DNA of 64,000 nucleotides, taken from Marinoscillum sp964351625. GTDB lineage: Bacteria; Bacteroidota; Bacteroidia; Cytophagales; Cyclobacteriaceae. The notes beneath the pieces are model-generated. The model had not been told where the DNA came from, made no database searches, and saw nothing but the letters and a program-made list of their open reading frames with translations. Shown here piece after piece: positions 35,075 through 45,432 of the stretch (position 1 is the stretch's first letter; the number at the start of each line of letters is the position of its first letter). Made by a program: the position numbers and the translations under genes. Where the stretch lies: contig CAYGOV010000012.1 in NCBI GenBank assembly GCA_964351625.1, positions 84,364 through 148,363 of the forward strand. Reading direction: 5' to 3'.

Positions 35075-37221
35075 TCTGATAGTTTTAGCAGATAATAGTC
35101 TCCTGAGATGTGCACATCATCATATTTGAAGGGTAGCTGAGTCTTTCCACTATAGTCAAGCACACCAACTTTTCCATATCGAGTAGCAATGATGAGTCCT
35201 TTGTCCGTATCTACAAGTCGATCATAGTTGGGACCAAGGAGTATTTTTCCACTTGCATTTGCTAAGCCATATTTATTGTCACCATCTAATAAGAGATAAT
35301 TTCCAGTGCTAAGTCGGCTTATTGCAACCCAATTACTAGCAACCACCTCATGGCCTTTTTTATCAATAAGGCCATAACCTTCTGTAGTGGCAATGATTGC
35401 CAATCCTTGCTCAAAAGTGCTTGAATATTCATAATAGGGCTGAATGACCAAAGTTTCATTCTCATCTACAAATCCCCATTTTCCCATTAGTTTGATCGGA
35501 GCTAATCCTTCATTGAAAAATACCGCAGAGTCATATCTGTTGGCTATCCGAAGCTTGGCGTCCATATTCATAAAGCCATGCCTATCATCTTTGATTATAT
35601 GAAAATACCCGTGTGCCTGAGAGAGCACATCCTGTACTCCGGCAGAATATTCTATTATGGATCTACCAGACGCATCTATGAGTTTAATATGTTCATCTCG
35701 CTTGAGTACATAATAATCTCCAACCCTTTTTACTTCACTGAATTCGGGATAGATATAAGCCCCCAGAGTCGTTAAAAGACCCTTTTGTTGATAGTCCTTA
35801 ATCAACAAAAAATCATCTATCTCAATCTCGTAGGGCAATTGATGAAGGAGATTACCCTTTTGGTCGAGCACAAAATGTGCGCTATTTTTACTGCCAATAT
35901 AGAAGTCTTGATAAATGAAAAGAGTGTCATATCGAGGCATTATTACCCACTCATCAGCGAAAGACATCACTCCCCACATTCCATAGTTATTGGCAAGAAA
36001 ATGATCTGATTCTTTGGTAGGCAGCACATTATCATATCGATTTAAAATGGTTTTGTTGCCCTGAAAATCTAGCCATCCCCAATATCCGTTTTTTGCATAA
36101 GGAATAAATCCAGCATGAGATTGCCCAACCTTGTCCAGTGGCCGCTCATTGAGCTTTCTTCCAAAGAGGTTGTATACATCCCATCCATCTCGGCCTAAAC
36201 CATAAAAGAAATTATCATCCACGTACACAGAATCAAATCCTGTAGCAATCTCACGACCATCAGTTTTATAGATCCCCCATGTGCCAAAGTTGTTGTTTTG
36301 AGTGACAAGAAATCCTTTCCCTAAATACTTAAGTGTATGCTGTTGGTCTTGGAAAAGACTCTGACTAACAGCCAGAATATGCGTGGCATTATTGACATGA
36401 GCAATCAACAAATCTGAAGATTTCTCATATACGATAGAGTCGCATCGAAACTTAAAACCAGTCTTTTCATCTTCTAATTTAATCTCCCATTGAGGGAAAT
36501 AAACTGGAACTCCATTGGCTATTGACTTCAGCTCGATTGGCCAAATCTCTCTACCACTTTGATCTATCTCACCAAAATATCCTTGGTCTTGAAGCATTAT
36601 TCCATCTTCCAAAAAAGCAACTGCATCTATCCATCTCGCTAAAACTGCTTTACCTGATGGATCAAAAAGCTGATGCTTTCTTTGATGATTTTCTACTTCT
36701 ATGAAGTTGCCAAGCGAGGATATCGAACGATAAAGCACAGGCACTATGGGCATATTTTCATCTGAGTACACGCCAAAATTCAACCTTTTGGATTCATACT
36801 TAGAAACAACCCAAAGTCTAGCGTTTAAAAGTGAAATCGTATAATAATCGAAGTTTAAGTGGACTTTTGATTGATTATCTATTAGTCCTCGATAAATGAT
36901 ATTCGTGAATTTTCCCTCTATGCCCGCTTCAAAAAGTGATTCATTGAAAGGTTCGAGAATTACATATTTGGCAGAGGTGAGCTTTTTAGTCCTGACATTT
37001 ATCAGTCCCCATCTTCCATTCTCTCTATAGCCTATGGACTCTGAAACGACAGAAGCTTGTCCGTCAGACCAGCCCAATTGTTCATATACCGCAGGTACCA
37101 GAACCTCCCCTTTGCTGTTGGCTAATCCCTGAAATCCTTCTGAATTAATAATCTTAAACTCATCCGCTTGGACAGAAAAGCAAACTAGTATACATCCCAG
37201 TAAAAGGTATGTTTTAAGCAT
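35068..37221 (-). CDS. Secreted WG-repeat protein
   Basis: Signal peptide 1-19 (MLKTYLLLGCILVCFSVQAD), then about 700 residues of WG-type repeats: units of some 30-40 residues with W-G-x-x-D/N-x-x-G-x-x-x-x-x-x-x-Y-D, for example N-G-R-W-G-L-I-N, K-N-G-Y-W-G-W-L-D-F-Q-G-N, M-G-K-W-G-F-V-D-E-N, G-Y-G-L-I-D-K-K-G. Such repeats form solenoid or propeller-like scaffolds whose roles are mostly unknown. It overlaps the convergent M16-like gene by 7 nt and sits 32 nt after the hemA stop. Confidence 0.88.
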   Translation of the reverse strand: MLKTYLLLGCILVCFSVQADEFKIINSEGFQGLANSKGEVLVPAVYEQLGWSDGQASVVSESIGYRENGRWGLINVRTKKLTSAKYVILEPFNESLFEAGIEGKFTNIIYRGLIDNQSKVHLNFDYYTISLLNARLWVVSKYESKRLNFGVYSDENMPIVPVLYRSISSLGNFIEVENHQRKHQLFDPSGKAVLARWIDAVAFLEDGIMLQDQGYFGEIDQSGREIWPIELKSIANGVPVYFPQWEIKLEDEKTGFKFRCDSIVYEKSSDLLIAHVNNATHILAVSQSLFQDQQHTLKYLGKGFLVTQNNNFGTWGIYKTDGREIATGFDSVYVDDNFFYGLGRDGWDVYNLFGRKLNERPLDKVGQSHAGFIPYAKNGYWGWLDFQGNKTILNRYDNVLPTKESDHFLANNYGMWGVMSFADEWVIMPRYDTLFIYQDFYIGSKNSAHFVLDQKGNLLHQLPYEIEIDDFLLIKDYQQKGLLTTLGAYIYPEFSEVKRVGDYYVLKRDEHIKLIDASGRSIIEYSAGVQDVLSQAHGYFHIIKDDRHGFMNMDAKLRIANRYDSAVFFNEGLAPIKLMGKWGFVDENETLVIQPYYEYSSTFEQGLAIIATTEGYGLIDKKGHEVVASNWVAISRLSTGNYLLLDGDNKYGLANASGKILLGPNYDRLVDTDKGLIIATRYGKVGVLDYSGKTQLPFKYDDVHISGDYYLLKLSDQ

Positions 37222-37253
37222 TCGCCAAATATAGGAAAGGGTAAATAGGAAGA

Positions 37254-38513
37254 CTATTTAGAAGATTTAGTTTCTTCCTTTTCAAGGTTGAATAAGTCAT
37301 TAAGAAGACCTACTAGTTGGTCAGCCTCACCACGTTTGCATGCAGCTTTAAGTTGCAGCACAGGTAATTTGATGACTCTCTGCATCATACTCTTGGTTGC
37401 ATCTTCAAGCAATTTGATCTGCTCAGCATCTGCTTTTTCAAGGTATCTAGAGAGTTCCTCTTTACGAATCTCCTCAAGAGCATTTTTAAATTTCTTGATG
37501 GCAGGGCTTACTTCCATCTCTTGAGCCCAATTGTTAAACTCCTCAATACTTTTTTCAAGGATCATCTGCACTTCTGTAACAGCCGCATCTCTTTTCAGCA
37601 AAGCCGAGGCAGTCTTTTCTTCAAGTTGATCGACATTGTATAGCAAAACCCCTGGTAATGTTTCCAATGAATTATCAATACTGCGAGGAACCGATAAGTC
37701 AATAAAAAGACGTGGAACACCACTTTCCCGTATCATTTCTGAAGTTATAACTGGCGTCTCAGCTTGTACAGCACTGATTACGATATGCGCATCATTGATG
37801 AGAGCATTGAGATCTTCAAATCTTCGTGATTCAAATGACAACTCATCAGCCAACTTTTGAGTCTTTTCGAAACTTCTGTTTACCAATGTCACCTGTGCTG
37901 AAGTGCCCTTTAAGTTTTCTGCTACGTTTTGTCCAATCTCACCGAGCCCTACTACAAGCACTTTCGGACTTACATAATTCATCATGAACTTATTGGCCAG
38001 ATCTACTGCAGCTGAAGCTACAGAAGCAGTACCATCATGAATACTCGTTTCTTGGACAGCTCGTTTATTTGTATAAAATATCGTGTGAAGCAATCGGTGC
38101 AAAAATGGACCAGCCATTTGCTCATCTGCTGTCCACTGGTAAGACTTCTTTATTTGATTGCTTATTTGAATATCACCAAGAACCATGGACTCCAAACCAA
38201 GCGACACTTTGAATAGCTGATTTAGCGCTTCGTCATGATTGTAAATGACGCAATGCTTTGAAAATAATTGAGCGTCATTTGAATGAAATACATCAATCAG
38301 TCTTGCTAATTCTCTATTCCAATCTTTATTAGCATAATAATACAACTCTGTACGGTTGCATGTAGAAACCAGCAAAGCTTCTTCTATACCTGTAAGCTCA
38401 CGCACGCTACCGAGAAATTGCTTGGTCTGGGTTTCATCAAACGCCACGGATTCTCGAACTTCGAGAGAAGTATTTTTGTAAGAAATTCCTATGGCCTTAA
38501 AATGCTTTTGCAT
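37254..38513 (-). CDS. hemA: Glutamyl-tRNA reductase
   Basis: First step of C5 tetrapyrrole synthesis: Glu-tRNA(Glu) to glutamate-1-semialdehyde with NADPH. Start set at ATG 38513 (MQKHFKAIGISYKNTSLEVRE), as in the family; the longer frame from 38591 adds 26 residues with no likeness. Catalytic Cys52 in L-V-S-T-C-N-R-T-E-L-Y; NADPH motif V-V-G-L-G-E-I-G-Q-N; C-terminal dimerisation helices after about 310. About 419 residues. Divergent from the HhH gene. Confidence 0.95.
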   Translation of the reverse strand: MQKHFKAIGISYKNTSLEVRESVAFDETQTKQFLGSVRELTGIEEALLVSTCNRTELYYYANKDWNRELARLIDVFHSNDAQLFSKHCVIYNHDEALNQLFKVSLGLESMVLGDIQISNQIKKSYQWTADEQMAGPFLHRLLHTIFYTNKRAVQETSIHDGTASVASAAVDLANKFMMNYVSPKVLVVGLGEIGQNVAENLKGTSAQVTLVNRSFEKTQKLADELSFESRRFEDLNALINDAHIVISAVQAETPVITSEMIRESGVPRLFIDLSVPRSIDNSLETLPGVLLYNVDQLEEKTASALLKRDAAVTEVQMILEKSIEEFNNWAQEMEVSPAIKKFKNALEEIRKEELSRYLEKADAEQIKLLEDATKSMMQRVIKLPVLQLKAACKRGEADQLVGLLNDLFNLEKEETKSSK

Positions 38514-38626
38514 GCGTCGAAGAAACCGGTCTTTTTTAAGTGAGGGCAAAAATAACCTACTCATTGAAACTTCCCACATGAGATATATCATAAAAAACTA
38601 TTTATCTTGTTTGTAAGTAGCGGTAT

Positions 38627-39553
38627 ATGATGAGATTTCTTAGGCAATGGATTATGGACTCACTTGGTTTCTCTAAAACAGAAGCCAATGGAACCATTGT
38701 ACTCATACTAATTATCGTTTCGGTAGCTATTCTTCCAAAGGTCTATTTAAACTACTCCACTCATCACTCTTACAAATTCGAATCTGACTCTCTCAAAATG
38801 CAGGCATGGTCAGCAGAATTGGCAAGTGCCTTATCTCTAAAAGAGAAAAAAGCTAAGGCAAGCAAGGAAGAACCTAAGTTTGAAAATTTTAAGTTTAACC
38901 CAAATACTGCCTCCAAGGAAAATTTGTTAGCGCTTGGCTTCAATGAAAGGAGTGTTAGCAACCTCCTTAACTACCGCGAAAGTGGTGGTCAACTAAAAAT
39001 AAAGGCGGACCTAAAGCGCATCTATGGGATATCGTCATCTAGAGTAGATGAACTTTGGCAGTATATAGAGCTTCCGGATGAGTTGGTTTTAGAAGAAAAA
39101 CTTATCACCACCAAAAAACCAGAAACTCCAAAAGAGGAAGCTTCGACAGCACCACTTCCAATTTTCATAAATACTGCCGAGGCTTATGAATTGATGGACA
39201 TTCGTGGAATCGGCACCAAACTATCTAAGCGTATCATTGATTACCGAGACAATCTTGGAGGCTTTCAAAATGCAAATCAACTTTCAGAAGTATACGGTTT
39301 ATCTGAGGATGTTCTTACCGAGCTAAATAAGAGAATAGTACTTGATAGTAGAATTAGAAAAATAAATCTTAACACAGATTCATTGAAACATCTAACTCGT
39401 CATCCATATATTGACTACAATCTGGCCAAGGTGATTTTCAACTATAGATCACAGATAGGGGGCTATGATTCTGTTGAGCAGATTAGGTTTATAAAGATCA
39501 TAGACGACAGTTTATATCAAAAAATATATCCCTACCTTTCCATTTTTCCGTGA
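38627..39553 (+). CDS. Helix-hairpin-helix protein (ComEA-like)
   Basis: Membrane-anchored DNA-binding protein. One hydrophobic segment (about 22-38, G-T-I-V-L-I-L-I-I-V-S-V-A-I-L), a linker, then three HhH modules: F-N-P-N-T-A-S-K-E-N-L-L-A-L-G-F (about 86), I-N-T-A-E-A-Y-E-L-M-D-I-R-G-I-G (about 182) and I-N-L-N-T-D-S-L-K-H-L-T-R-H-P-Y (about 246). 308 residues, three times the HhH content of a classic ComEA. A role in DNA uptake or surface DNA handling is possible but not shown. Its stop is followed at once by the helicase gene. Confidence 0.9.
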   Translation: MMRFLRQWIMDSLGFSKTEANGTIVLILIIVSVAILPKVYLNYSTHHSYKFESDSLKMQAWSAELASALSLKEKKAKASKEEPKFENFKFNPNTASKENLLALGFNERSVSNLLNYRESGGQLKIKADLKRIYGISSSRVDELWQYIELPDELVLEEKLITTKKPETPKEEASTAPLPIFINTAEAYELMDIRGIGTKLSKRIIDYRDNLGGFQNANQLSEVYGLSEDVLTELNKRIVLDSRIRKINLNTDSLKHLTRHPYIDYNLAKVIFNYRSQIGGYDSVEQIRFIKIIDDSLYQKIYPYLSIFP

Positions 39554-39562
39554 TTGCACCCT

Positions 39563-42500
39563 ATGGAGCATATTTTACAGTCTTATCTTCGGAGACTCAC
39601 CAACCTTTCTGGTAACAACCGATCTCTTCTGCTGCTCAAGCTACTTGCAGACCAATTTTTGGATCTGCATGAGTTAGATTTTGCAGAAAATGAACCTAGC
39701 TTTTCTAAGATTTCGGGACTGATAGGCAAAGGTGGTGAGGTAAAGCTTTGCGATGAAATTGATCCTAGAGATAGCTCGGTCAATAAGAATAGTACAAGAC
39801 TGAGAAAAATCGCTCGAATGGACGCCTTTATTTTTGAAGAGCGCGGCGCTCGAGATTTATATGTAGGCTGGCCATTTGTATCAGGTAAGTTGAGTGATGG
39901 TACGCTCATCAACTGTCCGTTAATATTTTTTCCGGCCACTATTACCAAAAAAACAGGCGGATGGTATCTTCAACTTCGGAAAGAAGTCAATATCACATTT
40001 AACAAGTCATTTCTTTTGGCTTATGCCCATTTCAATAAGGTAAGTGTCTCAGAAGATCTCCTAGAACTCTCACTCAATGATTTAGACTTTGATATCACCA
40101 AGTTCCGAACTCAGCTCTATCAGCTTCTCAAAAAGAGTAATGTTGAAATCAATTTCAATCGAGATCTCTTTATGGATCAACTGGTATCGTTCCGCCAATC
40201 CAAAAAGGAACAATTTGATAAAGTACATAAGGAAGGTGAATTAAAACTTCATTCTGAGGCCGTATTGGGCATATTCCCTCAGTCAGGATCACATCTAGTA
40301 CCTGATTATATGAGCCTTTTGGAACAAGAAGCTGTTGAAGATCTTTCTTCATTTTTCGAGTCTAGGGTTTTTGATACACAGAAAAGTCTCGAAAAAATTC
40401 GCTTCTCGGATCAGGTAAAGGAAGAAACCACCTTCACCCCTTTTGCGATAGATGCCTCACAAGAGAAGGCTTTGAATATGGTCAAAAGTGGCAGTTCTTT
40501 GGTGATACAAGGACCTCCAGGCACAGGTAAATCTCAGCTAATCTGCAATCTTATTGCTGATTTCATTGCACGAGGCAAGAATGTGCTACTTGTTTGTCAG
40601 AAAAAAGCAGCTTTGGATGTAGTATTTGAAAGGCTCCAGCAGACTCAGTTGAACGACTTTGTGGGACTTGTACATGATTTTAAAAATGATCGCAAGGATA
40701 TTTTTGAACAGATTCAGAAGCAGATTGATAATGTAGATGACAATAAAAAACTCAACTATGGCCTTGATTCAATTAATCTAGAGCGAGAATATCAACAGAC
40801 TAGCCGTGTCATAGATCAAATCACAGAGAAATTGGACGAGTTTAAATTCGCTCTATTCGACACCACAGAATGTGGCAAATCCATCAAAGAACTTTATCTC
40901 TCCTCTGATCCTGATACTCCGGCAATTCTTCTCAATCAGCAATATCGTGAATTGCACTATACGCGGGCTATTGCATTCAAAAGTGAACTGGGTAGATACC
41001 TCGATTACCATCAGAAATTTACCCAAAAGCCGAACTTTTGGGCCGCTGGGCCTTCCTTCGGTTCGTTTGGGATGCAGGATTTACTTCGTCTCAAAGATTT
41101 GATTGATGAAGTGCCTGCCTTTGAAGATGAATTGAAAAATTCAACTAAGAGCTTCGCAGAAGTACCACTTGATTTTGAGTCTGCATTACTTTTTATTCGA
41201 AACTTAGAGTCCATAGATCAGCTTCGCACCAATTTGGACAATGACATTGTCTATGGCTATTTTCAAAAAATGATGGAGGAGAGTACGGATGAAGATCCTC
41301 TGATGCTCTCGAACTTGGAGCGTAACACCATGCAATGCTTTAAAGGTGATGGATTGGAATCTTCCTTGCCTTCCGATGCTTTGGGCAGATTTCAGGAATC
41401 ATTAGAAAGAGCTATTCGTGCACGAAAAAACCCATTTAGCTGGTTGCGCTGGAAACTGTTTTCTGCAGATAAAATATTTATTACACGAATTCTGGTCGCT
41501 AACGACTTGAAAAGTGACAGCATAGGTTTTGAAATCTTACTCAATCGTATTGACAATCGACTCAATTACGAGCACATCGTCACACGTATAGAAAGAACCC
41601 CTTGGCTAACCGGTTTACCAAAAAACTTCCGGAAAATAGATCTTCAGAATTGGTTTTTCTATCAAAAACTTGCCCTGAAATGTGTGAATCTTCATGATGA
41701 AGTACGCACCCTAGGTCAGTTTATTTCCTATAAAGGAGTAACAAGGCAGGTGTTTGTCGGAAGACTAGAATCACTATCTAATACTTTAGGAACAATCCCA
41801 ACTCAGCTTCAGATTTGGTCTCGATATATCAATGAAGGTCAAATCCGTGCAATTCTACTCGGGCAAGAAAAAACAGAGGAATTGCGAAAGCAACTCACCA
41901 ATGATTTTGATGCGGTAGTCGCGTATCATAAGTTACGAGAAAATTTCTCAGAAGAGGAAACTCGTCTTATTTCCAAACTCACCGAAAATGGTGAAGCCGA
42001 TAAAGCAGCTATTCTAAAACTATTGGACAATAGTCTGGCGCTAGCCTGGATAGATCATATCGAAACAAAATATCCTATACTCAGGAGTGTGTCATCCTAT
42101 GAATTTGACCAGCACACGACTGAACTGCGTGACGCAATTGCCACAAAACAGTCTATAAGTCAAGACATCTTGTTGTTGAAGTCACGCGAGCGAACCTATG
42201 AAGACCTTGATTATAATCGTCTAAACAACCGTGTCACTTACAAAGAATTGTATCATCAAGTCACTAAAAAGCGAAAGATATGGCCGATTCGTAAGGTGAT
42301 ATCTCAGTATCATGAAGAGCTCTTTTCACTTCTACCATGTTGGCTTACTTCTCCGGAATCCGCATCAGCGATATTCCCAATGGAGCAAAATTTTGACTTG
42401 GTAATTTTTGATGAAGCATCACAATGCTTTGCTGAAAGAGGCATCCCTGCTATGTATCGCGGCGCGCAAGTAGTAATAGTTGGGGATGATAAGCAGTTGC

Positions 42501-43558
42501 AACCAAACGATCTCTACCAAGTCCGATGGGAAGAAGAGGAGACTGAGGCGCCAGAACTTGAAGTGAGTTCCCTTCTGGCATTAGGTAAGCATTACCTTCC
42601 GGAAATTAGCTTAAGAGGACACTATAGAAGTAATTCACTTGAATTGATTGAGTTTTCGAACAAATATTTTTACAATGGTAAGCTGAAGTTGCTCCCAAGT
42701 TTTGATGTGATTAATACCAATACCCCAGCAATTAATTACTTACTCGTCAATGGTATCTGGGAACAAAATACCAACATGATTGAGGCCGAATCAGTTATCG
42801 AACTGATAAAAAAACTGAACACCACTTCCCCAAACCTTTCGATAGGGGTTGTGACATTCAATGCTTCACAGCAAAGCTTGATAATGGATTTACTGGAGCA
42901 GGCCGAAGACGAAAGTGATTTTCAATCGCCAAAATCTCTTATTGTCAAGAACATTGAAAATGTGCAAGGTGATGAGCGTGACATTATCATATTTTGTACA
43001 GCATATGCCCCAGATAAAAATGGTAAGCTTCAGCTCCGTTTCGGGAGTCTAAACCAAGCTGGTGGTGAGAATCGACTCAATGTGGCTATCACAAGAGCAA
43101 AAATCTCGATATATATTGTTACGAGTCTTCTACCTCATCAGCTAAATACGGATAACACAGCTCAGGCAGGTCCCAAACTTTTAAAAGCCTATTTGGAATT
43201 CGGCAAAAATGTGAGTGATGGTAAATGGGTGCCTGATAGCCAAGAAGATAATAGCCAAGCTCAGTCATGGTATTTGCGTCAGCAATTGGAAGGCAAAGAA
43301 GAGGGTTTTGAGATTAAGAAAACACTGCCATTCTCTGACCTCACTATCCGCAGTGCTCAAAAGAGTAAAGGACTAATCCTGACAGATGATGAGTTATATT
43401 TTGATACACTATCCGCAAAAGATGCACATTGTTACAGACAAAATCACTTTTCTGAAAAACGCTGGCCCTACATGCAAGTTTTCAGTAGAGAGCAATGGAT
43501 AAATCCATCTCAGACCAAGGAGAAAATCAACAAATTCATCCACCGTCTGGATGATTGA
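39563..43558 (+). CDS. Large superfamily 1 helicase (AAA_11/AAA_12 type)
   Basis: Upf1/Dna2-like helicase of about 1331 residues. I start it at ATG 39563; the TTG at 39554 is less likely. N-terminal region (1-290) resembles the DUF4011-type module found ahead of such helicases (R-R-L-T-N-L-S-G-N-N-R-S-L-L). Walker A G-P-P-G-T-G-K-S at 317-324, Walker B V-I-F-D-E-A-S-Q (D950-E951), motif III V-G-D-D-K-Q-L-Q-P, and motifs V/VI V-Q-G-D-E-R-D and N-V-A-I-T-R-A. About 600 helical residues split the two RecA motor halves. No nuclease motif recognised at the C-terminus. Probably repair or recombination; begins 9 nt after the HhH stop. Confidence 0.9.
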   Translation: MEHILQSYLRRLTNLSGNNRSLLLLKLLADQFLDLHELDFAENEPSFSKISGLIGKGGEVKLCDEIDPRDSSVNKNSTRLRKIARMDAFIFEERGARDLYVGWPFVSGKLSDGTLINCPLIFFPATITKKTGGWYLQLRKEVNITFNKSFLLAYAHFNKVSVSEDLLELSLNDLDFDITKFRTQLYQLLKKSNVEINFNRDLFMDQLVSFRQSKKEQFDKVHKEGELKLHSEAVLGIFPQSGSHLVPDYMSLLEQEAVEDLSSFFESRVFDTQKSLEKIRFSDQVKEETTFTPFAIDASQEKALNMVKSGSSLVIQGPPGTGKSQLICNLIADFIARGKNVLLVCQKKAALDVVFERLQQTQLNDFVGLVHDFKNDRKDIFEQIQKQIDNVDDNKKLNYGLDSINLEREYQQTSRVIDQITEKLDEFKFALFDTTECGKSIKELYLSSDPDTPAILLNQQYRELHYTRAIAFKSELGRYLDYHQKFTQKPNFWAAGPSFGSFGMQDLLRLKDLIDEVPAFEDELKNSTKSFAEVPLDFESALLFIRNLESIDQLRTNLDNDIVYGYFQKMMEESTDEDPLMLSNLERNTMQCFKGDGLESSLPSDALGRFQESLERAIRARKNPFSWLRWKLFSADKIFITRILVANDLKSDSIGFEILLNRIDNRLNYEHIVTRIERTPWLTGLPKNFRKIDLQNWFFYQKLALKCVNLHDEVRTLGQFISYKGVTRQVFVGRLESLSNTLGTIPTQLQIWSRYINEGQIRAILLGQEKTEELRKQLTNDFDAVVAYHKLRENFSEEETRLISKLTENGEADKAAILKLLDNSLALAWIDHIETKYPILRSVSSYEFDQHTTELRDAIATKQSISQDILLLKSRERTYEDLDYNRLNNRVTYKELYHQVTKKRKIWPIRKVISQYHEELFSLLPCWLTSPESASAIFPMEQNFDLVIFDEASQCFAERGIPAMYRGAQVVIVGDDKQLQPNDLYQVRWEEEETEAPELEVSSLLALGKHYLPEISLRGHYRSNSLELIEFSNKYFYNGKLKLLPSFDVINTNTPAINYLLVNGIWEQNTNMIEAESVIELIKKLNTTSPNLSIGVVTFNASQQSLIMDLLEQAEDESDFQSPKSLIVKNIENVQGDERDIIIFCTAYAPDKNGKLQLRFGSLNQAGGENRLNVAITRAKISIYIVTSLLPHQLNTDNTAQAGPKLLKAYLEFGKNVSDGKWVPDSQEDNSQAQSWYLRQQLEGKEEGFEIKKTLPFSDLTIRSAQKSKGLILTDDELYFDTLSAKDAHCYRQNHFSEKRWPYMQVFSREQWINPSQTKEKINKFIHRLDD

Positions 43559-43581
43559 CATTTATCAAAAAGACTCCAAAG

Positions 43582-43616
43582 AAGAATTTCCGGAAATATA
43601 TTCTTGATTTTTGAGT
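43582..43616 (+). terminator. Probable terminator of the helicase gene
   Basis: AAGAAT (43582-43587) pairs with ATTCTT (43600-43605), with an inner TTCCGGAA palindrome, then GATTTTTG. AT-rich stem, so a weak call. Confidence 0.45.
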
Positions 43617-43623
43617 AGTCCTG

Positions 43624-44091
43624 TTATTCCGCAATTTCTACTCTAGCACCCATCGATAGGATCAATGGTAAGCTATCACGTCGCATATACTGCTCGAAAG
43701 ATATTGAATAAATACCAGGGTTGGCAAAAGCATAATCTTCCAAAATCAGCTGCCTATGATCGAATAAATCACCTAATCCACTACCACGTGGTTCGCCTGT
43801 TTTGGGATCAAAAAGATCAATACCCTGCAGTTTTTGAACGATCACTTGATTTGATGAGTCGATCAATGAATAGCGATAGTATAGATTATAAAAAGGGTAA
43901 TGTTGTGCATTGCGAATATTGGTGTAGATATGATATCGTTTGGTAATATCTGGTATCTCGAAAGTAAAACTGACTACTGAGTCTTTATGCCAGAATGCCT
44001 CCACAAAATCTTGGTTGTCATCCAATATGCGATTCGGATCACAAGCAGTCAGACCAATTAAAAAAAACGTGATAAGGACTAGTTGCCTCAT
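43624..44091 (-). CDS. gldH: Gliding motility lipoprotein GldH
   Basis: Lipoprotein needed for gliding in Flavobacterium. 155 residues; signal peptide with lipobox L-T-A-C, Cys17. Family segments: F-W-H-K-D-S-V-V-S-F-T-F-E-I-P-D, N-I-R-N-A-Q-H-Y-P-F-Y-N-L-Y-Y, and G-S-G-L-G-D-L-F-D. It overlaps ricT by 4 nt; ricT-gldH is a conserved order in the phylum. Confidence 0.94.
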   Translation of the reverse strand: MRQLVLITFFLIGLTACDPNRILDDNQDFVEAFWHKDSVVSFTFEIPDITKRYHIYTNIRNAQHYPFYNLYYRYSLIDSSNQVIVQKLQGIDLFDPKTGEPRGSGLGDLFDHRQLILEDYAFANPGIYSISFEQYMRRDSLPLILSMGARVEIAE

Positions 44092-45257
44092 GATGGATTA
44101 TTTGATTTCCCTTCTCCTTGCCTTTTATTTTTCCAGTTGCGCTTTTTATTCTTTTTACGCTTAGGGTTTTGTTTGCCTTTAGAAAATTTCTTATCCATTG
44201 CTACAAGGTCGCTATTAAGACTCACGTCATTTGATGTTTGCTCTATTTCGTCCTCAGCCAGTGTTACAGGCTTTTTACCACTTTTATTCAGTGCTAGAAT
44301 CTCATTTACTCTTGCAACATCCAGTGGATACCAAGTATTTTCACCTTCATATCCGAACCACATGATTTTCTTGAAAATATCAGTCTTTTGGAGACGTGCT
44401 TTCCCTTGATCTGTTTCTAAAGGCTTTTCTATCTTGGGAATATCTTTCAGAGCATCCACATAAGTATCAAGCTCATAATTTAGACAACATTTGAGCCGTC
44501 CACATTGCCCAGAAAGCTTACCTGGATTGAGCGATAAATTTTGATATCGAGCAGCCTGGGTACCTACCGTTTTGAATTCCCCCAACCAAGTGGAGCAACA
44601 CAACTCCCGACCACATGAACCAATACCGCCAAGCCTTCCTGCTTCTTGTCGCATACTTATTTGGCGCATTTCCACTCGAATCTTGAACTCTCCTGCGAGA
44701 CGCTTAATCAATTCTCTAAAGTCAACGCGCTCTTCTGCTGAGTAGAAAAATGTAGCTTTAACATTGTCTGCTTGAAATTCCACATCGGTAAGTTTCATCT
44801 GAAGGTTCAGCTCTTCTATCACCTTTCTCGTACGATAGAGGGTTGGCATTTCCCGATTTTTAACTTCTCGGTATTTATCTATATCCTTTTGAGTAGCTAC
44901 TCTATAGATGGATTTGATTTCTTCATTAACGGCTACTCCACGCTTCTTCATCTGTAAGCGAACCAACTCACCCTGTAATGAAACATGTCCTAGATGATGT
45001 CCATTCGGTACATCCACAATTACCGCATCACCGGTAGTAAGGTCTAGTTTTTCTGAATTGCGGAAAAACTCCTTTTGCCCATTTTTGAATCTAACCTCTA
45101 CAATATCAAAATCACTCACGACTGGCGCATCCATATTGGAAAGCCAATCGAAAACATTCATTTTATTGCAACCACCAGTACTACAACCGCCATTGCTGTT
45201 GCAACCCAAAGTCACCCCATCTTCACTTGCTGCCGTGCCGCAGGACCCACATCCCAT
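44088..45257 (-). CDS. ricT: RicT/YaaT-like PSP1-domain iron-sulfur protein
   Basis: Subunit of the Ric (YmcA-YlbF-YaaT) type complex, which in B. subtilis carries Fe-S clusters and affects RNase Y and phosphorelay. 389 residues. Cys-rich N-terminus (M-G-C-G-S-C-G, then C-S-T-G-G-C-N) plus the PSP1 cluster I-G-S-C-G-R-E-L-C-C-S and G-Q-C-G-R-L-K-C-C-L. The extra N-terminal cysteines look like further metal ligands, and the C-terminus is very basic (K-R-K-K-N-K-K-R), suggesting RNA contact. What it partners with in Bacteroidota is unknown. Overlaps gldH. Confidence 0.92.
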   Translation of the reverse strand: MGCGSCGTAASEDGVTLGCNSNGGCSTGGCNKMNVFDWLSNMDAPVVSDFDIVEVRFKNGQKEFFRNSEKLDLTTGDAVIVDVPNGHHLGHVSLQGELVRLQMKKRGVAVNEEIKSIYRVATQKDIDKYREVKNREMPTLYRTRKVIEELNLQMKLTDVEFQADNVKATFFYSAEERVDFRELIKRLAGEFKIRVEMRQISMRQEAGRLGGIGSCGRELCCSTWLGEFKTVGTQAARYQNLSLNPGKLSGQCGRLKCCLNYELDTYVDALKDIPKIEKPLETDQGKARLQKTDIFKKIMWFGYEGENTWYPLDVARVNEILALNKSGKKPVTLAEDEIEQTSNDVSLNSDLVAMDKKFSKGKQNPKRKKNKKRNWKNKRQGEGKSNNPS

Positions 45258-45432
45258 GTTACAATTTGTTTAGGTTAATCCGTAAATATAAGTAACTAGT
45301 ATTGAAGTTGAACTTTACAGTGCAACTCGATTTTAGACTCTTTGGTTAGACATCAATACGATCTCTTAAACCAATGATCTACCAAGATTATGGAACGAAC
45401 GCATCGCGATGGTGTCAATTCACATCAATGAA

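Noticed and set aside
39554..39562. TTG start of the helicase directly after the HhH stop
   Set aside because: ATG at 39563 is nine bases downstream and more likely; the difference is only three residues.
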